Both the position numbers and the translations under genes were made by a program. A stretch of DNA of 9,365 nt from DATNBT01 sp964579765 (lineage in GTDB: Bacteria > Acidobacteriota > Vicinamibacteria > Vicinamibacterales > CAVVIG01), in contig CAZOIK010000270.1 of assembly GCA_964579765.1 (NCBI GenBank), positions 1-9,365 on the forward strand, read 5' to 3'. Below, piece by piece: positions 5,339 to 9,365 of this stretch (its first letter is position 1; each line of letters begins with the position of its first letter). The notes under the pieces were generated by a model, which was not told where the DNA came from, did not search any database, and saw nothing but the letters and a program-made list of their open reading frames with translations.

Positions 5339-6355
5339 CAGCGCGTCATCGGATGGGACGTCGGCGGCGTCAACACGAAAGTCGCGCGCGTCGATCACGG
5401 CGAACTGCGCAGCGTGCGCGGGCGGCCGTTCGAGCTGCAGCGGGCGCCCGACATGCTCGTGTCGCTGCTGCGTGAGCTCGCCGCCGAAGCCGGCGCGCCG
5501 GCAAGCGGGCCGGCCGTGCACGCCGTCACGATGACCGCCGAGCTCTCGCAGATGTTCCGGACCAAGCGCGAGGGCGTCGCGTTCGTGCTCGACGCGATGT
5601 CGGCCGCGTTCCCGTCGTCGGCGATCCGCGTGTTCACGACAGACGGCCGCTTCGTTGACGTTGCCGAAGCGCGCGCGACGCCGCTCTCGGTCGCCGCCGC
5701 GAACTGGACGGCGACGGCGACGTTCGTCGCGCGGCGGCATCGCGACGCGGTGCTCGTGGACATCGGCACCACGACCGCCGACGTCATTCCGATTGCTGGT
5801 GGCGTTGTCGTCGCGGACGGCCGCACCGATCCGGATCGGCTCGCGTCGGGCGAGCTCGTCTACACGGGAGCGCTCCGCACGCCGGCCGAAGCGATCGCGA
5901 GCCACGTTGTCGTTGGCGGCCGCCGCGTGGCGGTGTCGGCGGAAGGGTTCGCGCTCTCCGGCGACGTTCACGTCTGGCGCGGCGATCTGGCGCCGTCCGA
6001 CTACACGGTGCCGACGCCCGACGGCCGTCCGCCCACACGCGAGTTCGCCGGCGAGCGGTTGGCGCGGCTGATCTGCGCCGATCGCGAGATGCTCGACGAG
6101 GCGCGCGTGTCCGAGATCGCCGACGGACTGGCGGCCGCGCAGATTGAGGCGGTGGCCGGCGCCATCGAGCGCGTCGCCGCGCACCGGCAGCCGCACGGGC
6201 CGGCGGTCGTGACCGGGCTCGGCGCCTTCATCGCGGCGTCCGCGGCGGCGCGGGCGGGCCTGCATGTCGTGCCGCTGGCCAAGGATCTTGGTGAGGACGC
6301 CTCGCGGTTCGCGCCCGCGGCTGCCGTGGCGCTGTTGTTCGAGCCGCAATCGTGA
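5336..6355 (+). CDS. mfnF: MfnF-like protein (hydantoinase A/ASKHA-fold furan cofactor synthase)
   Basis: Homologue of the probable H4MPT-linked C1-transfer protein family that includes archaeal MfnF, which couples activated aminomethylfuran diphosphate to a glutamyl-tyramine (here probably a tyrosine/glutamate-type) acceptor in methanofuran or methylofuran synthesis. Actin-like ATPase motifs are seen in order: GWDVGGVNTKVARV (residues 6-19, phosphate 1), VDIGTTTADVIPI (141-153, phosphate 2) and VVTGLGAFIAAS (adenosine, about 291-302). The family segment MTAELSQMFRTKREGV is also present. The first standard start codon, GTG at 5414, would remove the phosphate-1 motif, so translation must begin upstream at a non-standard codon; I chose ACG 5336, with CTG 5327 as the alternative. 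A base error cannot be excluded. The length, about 339 residues, suits the family. It overlaps mfnE by GTGA. Confidence 0.82.
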   Translation, partial: TQRVIGWDVGGVNTKVARVDHGELRSVRGRPFELQRAPDMLVSLLRELAAEAGAPASGPAVHAVTMTAELSQMFRTKREGVAFVLDAMSAAFPSSAIRVFTTDGRFVDVAEARATPLSVAAANWTATATFVARRHRDAVLVDIGTTTADVIPIAGGVVVADGRTDPDRLASGELVYTGALRTPAEAIASHVVVGGRRVAVSAEGFALSGDVHVWRGDLAPSDYTVPTPDGRPPTREFAGERLARLICADREMLDEARVSEIADGLAAAQIEAVAGAIERVAAHRQPHGPAVVTGLGAFIAASAAARAGLHVVPLAKDLGEDASRFAPAAAVALLFEPQS

Positions 6356-6924
6356 CGCCGGCGATTGTCGTGAAGATCGGCGGGGGAGTGCTCGGGCATC
6401 CTGCCGATCTCGACAGCGTGCTCGCCGCGGTCGGCCGCCTGGCGCGTGCGACGCCGCTGGTGGTCGTGCCCGGCGGCGGTCCGTTTGCCGACGCCGTCCG
6501 CGCCGTTGACGCGCGCCTGTCTCTCTCGGACGATGCCGCGCACTGGATGGCCGTGCTCGCGATGGACCAGTACGCGCACGTCATCGCGGAGCGGCTGCCC
6601 GAGGCCGCGCTCGTCGCGGATCGCGTCGGCATCGGCGCGGCGCTCTCGGCAGCGCGCGTGCCTGTGCTCGCCCCGTACCTGTGGCTGCGTCAGGCCGATC
6701 CGTTGCCGCACTCCTGGGACGTGACGAGCGACAGCATCGCCGCGTGGATTGCGGGCGAAGTCGGCGCTCGCCGGCTCCTTCTGATCAAACCGCGAGGCTC
6801 GCCCGCCGATGGGGTCGATGCGTATTTTTCTCGTGCGCTGCCGGCCGGCGTGGTGTCGGCGTGTGTGCCGGCCGACGAGATCGAGCAGTACGTGACGTCC
6901 GCCTTCAGGCGGACGTCCGGCTGA
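6352..6924 (+). CDS. mfnE: MfnE-like amino-acid-kinase-family furan phosphate kinase
   Basis: A 190-residue small member of the aspartate/glutamate/uridylate kinase superfamily. Archaeal MfnE phosphorylates aminomethylfuranmethyl phosphate to the diphosphate used by MfnF. Motifs: IVVKIGGGVL (residues 5-14, ATP-phosphate loop), VVVPGGGPFADAV (37-49, substrate-binding glycine turn), HSWDVTSDSIAAWIA (120-134) and LLLIKPRGSP (142-151). The HSWDVTSDSIA block is characteristic of this subfamily. The GTG start overlaps the mfnF stop by 4 bases, supporting paired expression with the enzyme that consumes its product. The C-terminal residues SAFRRTSG are encoded by a palindromic repeat, and the TGA stop lies in a hairpin loop. 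Assignment rests on motifs and the mfnF-mfnE-mfnB neighbourhood. Confidence 0.85.
   Translation: MTPAIVVKIGGGVLGHPADLDSVLAAVGRLARATPLVVVPGGGPFADAVRAVDARLSLSDDAAHWMAVLAMDQYAHVIAERLPEAALVADRVGIGAALSAARVPVLAPYLWLRQADPLPHSWDVTSDSIAAWIAGEVGARRLLLIKPRGSPADGVDAYFSRALPAGVVSACVPADEIEQYVTSAFRRTSG
6894..6917. repeat. Palindromic repeat at the mfnE/mfnB convergent 3' ends, hairpin 1
   Basis: Perfect 10-bp arms GACGTCCGCC and GGCGGACGTC around loop TTCA. The mfnB stop codon (minus-strand TGA, 6905-6907) falls in this loop. The core is identical to the copy inside the HisA-like gene at 3952. Confidence 0.8.
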
Positions 6925-7600
6925 AGCCGGACGCTACGAATTCACTGCAGACGCGTACGCGATCGGCCGACAGGATGCCCGTTCGGCCGCCGACGCACGC
7001 CGCACTGCGGACGCCGGCGATGTCCGCGCCGGTCTCGCGCACGACCGGGAGATCGTCAGCCGACAGCCGCCCGGCAAGCGCGATGAACAGCCCGCGGGCG
7101 TGCGCCGCCGTGACGCACGCAGCGAGTCGGGCCCGCGTGACGATGTGGAGCAGCCCAGGGCCGGTCTTGTCGATGGTGTCGAGCAGGACGCCCGACGCGC
7201 CGGCTGCTGCTGCCGCATCGACGACACGGGTGAATCGGGCAGTGGCATCCGGATCGCCATCGGCGTACATCGCGGCGACGACGCCGCAGTCGCCGCGAGT
7301 CGTCGCGCGTACGCCGCGTACGGCTGCCGCGAGTCCCCGCGCTTCCACTTTTACGAATGCGACACCAGCGGCCGCGAACTCGCGCGCGGCATCTTCCGTC
7401 GCCGACGCGTCGATGGCGTCGCCGAGCGCCGCCGTCACAGGGCGCGTCGATCCTGCCGCCGCCACGATCGCTCGAAGCGCGTCGACGGTCACGGCGCCGA
7501 GCGCGCCGGACGCCGGATCCTTCGCGTCGATGATGTCGGCGCCGCCGGCGAGCGCGACCGCGGCCTCGACCGCGTCTCTGACGCTCACGAGCAGTCGCAT
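6905..7600 (-). CDS. mfnB: (5-formylfuran-3-yl)methyl phosphate synthase
   Basis: MfnB condenses two glyceraldehyde-3-phosphate molecules to 4-(hydroxymethyl)-2-furancarboxaldehyde phosphate, the first furan intermediate of methanofuran or methylofuran. The 231-residue TIM-barrel protein starts MRLLVSVRDAVEAAVALAGG; then IIDAKDPASGALGA carries Lys27, the same number as the Schiff-base lysine of the Methanocaldococcus enzyme. Lys84 (FVKVEA), Asp141 and Lys145 (LLDTIDKTG) and GVRSAACVGG (196-205) match the other active-site positions. The last residues, VASGFSRTSA, derive from the repeat at 6894-6940 and lie beyond the family's usual end. The gene faces mfnE with a 20-base overlap of the two coding ends, and shares a 25-base divergent promoter region with the SDR gene. 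Confidence 0.93.
   Translation of the reverse strand: MRLLVSVRDAVEAAVALAGGADIIDAKDPASGALGAVTVDALRAIVAAAGSTRPVTAALGDAIDASATEDAAREFAAAGVAFVKVEARGLAAAVRGVRATTRGDCGVVAAMYADGDPDATARFTRVVDAAAAAGASGVLLDTIDKTGPGLLHIVTRARLAACVTAAHARGLFIALAGRLSADDLPVVRETGADIAGVRSAACVGGRTGILSADRVRVCSEFVASGFSRTSA
6915..6932. repeat. Palindromic repeat at the mfnE/mfnB convergent 3' ends, hairpin 2
   Basis: Perfect 7-bp arms GTCCGGC and GCCGGAC around loop TGAA, sharing three bases with hairpin 1. The mfnE stop TGA (6922-6924) lies in this loop. The tail continues GCTACG. Lacks a T-run but could act as a two-way transcription end point. Confidence 0.78.
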
Positions 7601-7625
7601 CGGCCGCTACTGTATCATCCTGTCG
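7601..7625. promoter_or_regulatory. Compact divergent promoter, mfnB (-) and SDR (+)
   Basis: The 25-base gap holds TATCAT at 7613-7618 on the plus strand, ending 7 bases before the ATG at 7626, and TACAGT on the minus strand (7614-7609), ending 8 bases before the mfnB ATG at 7600. The two -10-like boxes overlap by two bases. Spacing implies leaderless mRNAs on both sides. No clear ribosome sites or -35 boxes are visible. Confidence 0.45.
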
Positions 7626-8390
7626 ATGAGCGAAAGTATGGCGACGCCGCTCGCAGGACGCGTGGTGCTGGTGACGGGCGCCTCGAGCGGCATCGGACGC
7701 GCCATCGCACTCGGCGCCGCACGTGCGGGCGCGGACGTCGCCATCACGTACCGCGCCAACGAAGTCGGCGCGCGGGTGGTCGAACGCGAGATCGCCGGCC
7801 TCGGACGCCGCACAGCCGTCATCGCGCTCGATCTCGCGGACGACGCCTCGATTCGCGCGCTCGCGCCGGCGGCGCGCGAGGCGCTCGGACGTCTCGACGT
7901 CTGGATCAACAACGCCGGCGCCGACATCCTCACCGGCGCGGCCGCGTCGCTGCCGACCGTTGACAAGCTCGACATGCTGCTGCGCGTCGATCTGCGGGGC
8001 ACGATGCTCGCGTCGTGGGCCGCGGCGCGAACGCTCGAGGACGGCGGCGTGATCATCAACATGAGCTGGGATCACGTCCTGACCGGCATGCCCGGCACCA
8101 ATCCCGAGCTGTACTCGGCGGTCAAGGGCGGCGTGCTCGCGTTCAGCAAGTCGCTCGCGCGCTCGGTCGCGCCGCGGCTGCGCGTCAACGTGCTCGCGCC
8201 GGGCTGGATCGCGACGGCGTTCAGCGGTGAAATGGACCCGGACGCGCACCGCGCGGTCGCCGAGTCGTCGCCGCTCGGCCGCTGGGGCACGCCGGAGGAC
8301 GTCGCGGCTGCCGCGGTGTTTCTCGCCTCGCCCGGCTCGTCGTTCATGACAGGGCAGGCCATCCTCGTCGGCGGCGGCGTGGTGATGTAG
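7626..8390 (+). CDS. SDR-family oxidoreductase, possible pteridine/dihydromethanopterin reductase
   Basis: A 254-residue classical short-chain dehydrogenase. It has the Rossmann motif TGASSGIG (residues 17-24), ITYRANE after strand 2 whose Arg suggests NADPH preference, LDLADD, INNAG (94-98), YSAVK with Tyr163 and Lys167, and LAPGW after the active site. The position of the usual catalytic Ser reads NMSWDHV: Asp149 lies 14 residues before Tyr163, close to the Asp-Tyr (13-residue) arrangement of Leishmania PTR1 and FolM pteridine reductases, whereas Ser147 lies 16 before. Together with the pterin-cofactor setting this suggests reduction of a pterin, perhaps dihydromethanopterin; the substrate is inference. 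Start is ATG 7626 (leaderless-type spacing) or ATG 7638; earlier codons in the frame run across mfnB and are not used. It is followed after 14 bases by pcd. Confidence 0.87.
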   Translation: MSESMATPLAGRVVLVTGASSGIGRAIALGAARAGADVAITYRANEVGARVVEREIAGLGRRTAVIALDLADDASIRALAPAAREALGRLDVWINNAGADILTGAAASLPTVDKLDMLLRVDLRGTMLASWAAARTLEDGGVIINMSWDHVLTGMPGTNPELYSAVKGGVLAFSKSLARSVAPRLRVNVLAPGWIATAFSGEMDPDAHRAVAESSPLGRWGTPEDVAAAAVFLASPGSSFMTGQAILVGGGVVM

Positions 8391-8393
8391 TTC

Positions 8394-8399
8394 GGAGGG
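8394..8399 (+). promoter_or_regulatory. Shine-Dalgarno site of the pcd gene
   Basis: GGAGGG, five bases before the ATG at 8405, in the 14-base gap after the SDR stop. It fixes the pcd start. Confidence 0.65.
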
Positions 8400-8404
8400 C
8401 ACGA

Positions 8405-8770
8405 ATGGCCACAAAAGAAACGACCTACGACGACACCCAGATCGCGGAGAAGCTGCGCGACCTGCCCGGCTGGTACTTCGAGGACGGGTGGATCCGCCGC
8501 GTCTACAAGACGGACGGCTGGCCGACGACGCTGATGCTGGTCGGCGCGATCGGCTATCTCGCCGAAGCGGCCTACCACCATCCCGATCTCTCGGTGACGT
8601 GGGGCCGCATCACCGTCAAGCTCGCGACGCACAGCGCCGGCGGGATCACCGACAAGGACTTCGAGCTCGCGCGCAAGATCGAGGAGGTCGCGCTCTGGCG
8701 TCCGCCCGCCGGCGCGGCGCTCACCGGGACGCCGCAGAAGTTCGTCAGGAGCGGCGACCCTCGCGGATGA
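8405..8770 (+). CDS. Pterin-4a-carbinolamine dehydratase (4a-hydroxytetrahydrobiopterin dehydratase)
   Basis: A 121-residue PCD/DCoH/PhhB-family protein that dehydrates 4a-hydroxy-tetrahydropterins. The family signature is complete: HHP (58-60), five residues, Trp66, nine residues, His76, eight residues, Asp85; in the sequence YHHPDLSVTWGRITVKLATH followed by SAGGITDKD. The N terminus has the LPGWYFEDGWIRRVYKT core. A C-terminal extension (about residues 99-121, RPPAGAALTGTPQKF) goes beyond the usual end. No phenylalanine hydroxylase is present in the window; PCD genes occur in other H4MPT islands, so a role in H4MPT synthesis or repair is likely. Its stop overlaps the next start (ATGA), coupling it to the DHPS-related gene. 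Confidence 0.93.
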   Translation: MATKETTYDDTQIAEKLRDLPGWYFEDGWIRRVYKTDGWPTTLMLVGAIGYLAEAAYHHPDLSVTWGRITVKLATHSAGGITDKDFELARKIEEVALWRPPAGAALTGTPQKFVRSGDPRG

Positions 8771-9365
8771 GCAGTCCCCGGAGAGTGCTGTTCGTGACGG
8801 GGCGGCTGGCCGAAGCCGCCCTTCGCCGCGTCCTGAACGACATGGCGCCGCCGTTCGAGTATGACGTCGCCGTGCTGACGATCACCGTCGCCGCGCTGAT
8901 GACGACGCCGTGGATCGCAAGTCATCTGGACCGCGCCGCGGCGGATGGCGCCGACCTCGTGCTGATTCCGGGGCTGTGCGAGGGCGACGTCGCTGTCATC
9001 GGCGACACGCTGGGCGTCGCCGTGGAGAAGGGACCGGAGGATCTGCGGCAGCTTCCCGGCTACTTCGGCCGGGCGGACGTCGCGCGCGACTACGGCGCAT
9101 GGGACATCGAGATCCTCGCCGAGATCAACAACGCGCCGAAGCTGACGCGCGCCGCCGTCCACGAGCAGGCCGATTACTTCCGCGCGTCGGGGGCCGACGT
9201 CATCGACGTTGGCTGCACGCCGGGGCTCGCGTTTCCCCTGCTCGGCGGGGTCGTGCGCGATCTCGTCGCCGCGGGGCTGCGCGTCAGCATCGACACCTTC
9301 GATCCGCACGAAATCCGCACGGCAGTGGAGGCCGGAGCCGAGCTGGTCCTGAGCGTCAACACGTC
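8767..9365 (+). CDS. Dihydropteroate-synthase-related protein (N-terminal domain plus start of DHPS barrel), 3' end outside window
   Basis: The ATG at 8767 overlaps the pcd stop; 199 codons are open to the window edge. Residues 1-115 are the N-terminal domain typical of the methanogen/methylotroph DHPS-related family (DUF6513-like): VLFVTGRLAE, YDVAVLTITVAALMTTPWIA (32-51), LIPGLCEGD (66-74), KGPEDLRQLPGYFG (88-101). From about 115 the TIM-barrel begins: ILAEINNAP (116-124), ADVIDVGCTPG (143-153) and VSIDTFDP (173-180), corresponding to DHPS pterin-binding strands. This is distinct from FolP, which lacks the N-terminal domain. The expected reaction is condensation of a pterin diphosphate with an arylamine such as beta-RFA-P, or a side role; it is unproven. 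It is coupled to pcd without its own good ribosome site. Confidence 0.88.
   Translation, partial: MSSPRRVLFVTGRLAEAALRRVLNDMAPPFEYDVAVLTITVAALMTTPWIASHLDRAAADGADLVLIPGLCEGDVAVIGDTLGVAVEKGPEDLRQLPGYFGRADVARDYGAWDIEILAEINNAPKLTRAAVHEQADYFRASGADVIDVGCTPGLAFPLLGGVVRDLVAAGLRVSIDTFDPHEIRTAVEAGAELVLSVNT

Noticed and set aside
4475..6349. A 624-residue open frame on the minus strand
   Set aside because: It is Arg/His/Gly-rich with no domain motifs and lies opposite the esterase and mfnF, both of which have clear motifs. Typical high-GC antisense shadow.
6681..7625. N-terminal 315-residue extension of the SDR frame
   Set aside because: The Ser/Ala/Arg-rich sequence is the antisense of mfnB. The SDR begins with its Rossmann motif just after ATG 7626/7638.
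7056..8414. A 452-residue minus-strand open frame
   Set aside because: Composition is Arg-rich and featureless, and it overlaps mfnB in another frame and the SDR gene in antisense. Not a gene.
1..9365. CRISPR array, tRNA, rRNA or insertion sequence
   Set aside because: No evenly spaced direct repeats, no cloverleaf-like or rRNA-like stretches and no transposase motifs were found by reading both strands.

Overview
This GC-rich window is densely coded and carries part of a gene island for the tetrahydromethanopterin (H4MPT) C1-transfer pathway and its cofactors. The clear anchor is mch (methenyl-H4MPT cyclohydrolase). Around it sit homologues of archaeal and methylotroph cofactor genes: an ATP-grasp glutamate-ligase-like protein, a CitG-like protein, a PTPS/QueD-like protein, a HisA-related protein, three methanofuran/methylofuran-type genes (mfnF, mfnE, mfnB), an SDR oxidoreductase, a pterin-4a-carbinolamine dehydratase and a dihydropteroate-synthase-related protein. 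The signal-peptide-bearing proteins, the very high GC content and the dispersed TTCA-loop palindromes suggest a Gram-negative-type soil or sediment bacterium. My best guess is Acidobacteriota, Vicinamibacteria-like. That is recognition of repeat style, not proof.

Layout. Positions 1-359 (minus) hold the 5' end of a secreted beta-propeller-like protein, divergent from mch. Positions 394-3669 (plus) are a compact operon: mch, ATP-grasp, citG-like, PTPS-like, the last three joined by start/stop overlaps. The HisA-like gene (3689-4450, minus) converges on PTPS and is divergent from an exported esterase at 4466. The esterase (plus) is followed by mfnF and mfnE, which overlap at GTGA. mfnB (6905-7600, minus) converges on mfnE, with the two 3' ends overlapping inside a double hairpin. 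From 7626 to the window end (plus) run SDR, pcd and the DHPS-related gene.

How the genes fit together. Mch interconverts methenyl- and formyl-H4MPT. MfnB makes the furan phosphate, MfnE activates it and MfnF condenses it to give the C1-carrying furan cofactor. The PTPS-like, PCD, DHPS-related, CitG-like, ATP-grasp, HisA-like and SDR proteins are plausible steps in pterin synthesis, glycosylation, glutamylation or reduction, but several of these families have no settled reaction. Genes for Fae, MtdB, the formyltransferase/hydrolase complex, beta-RFAP synthase and MfnC are not seen here and may lie outside.

The most interesting points are: (i) palindromic repeats that have entered coding sequences, two inside the HisA-like gene and three forming C-terminal tails; (ii) an SDR with Asp near the usual catalytic Ser, as in pteridine reductases; (iii) mfnF lacking any standard start codon in front of its essential N-terminal motif; (iv) a 25-bp divergent promoter that appears leaderless on both sides. 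I saw no tRNA, rRNA, CRISPR or insertion sequence. No stretch over 300 bases lacks a gene.
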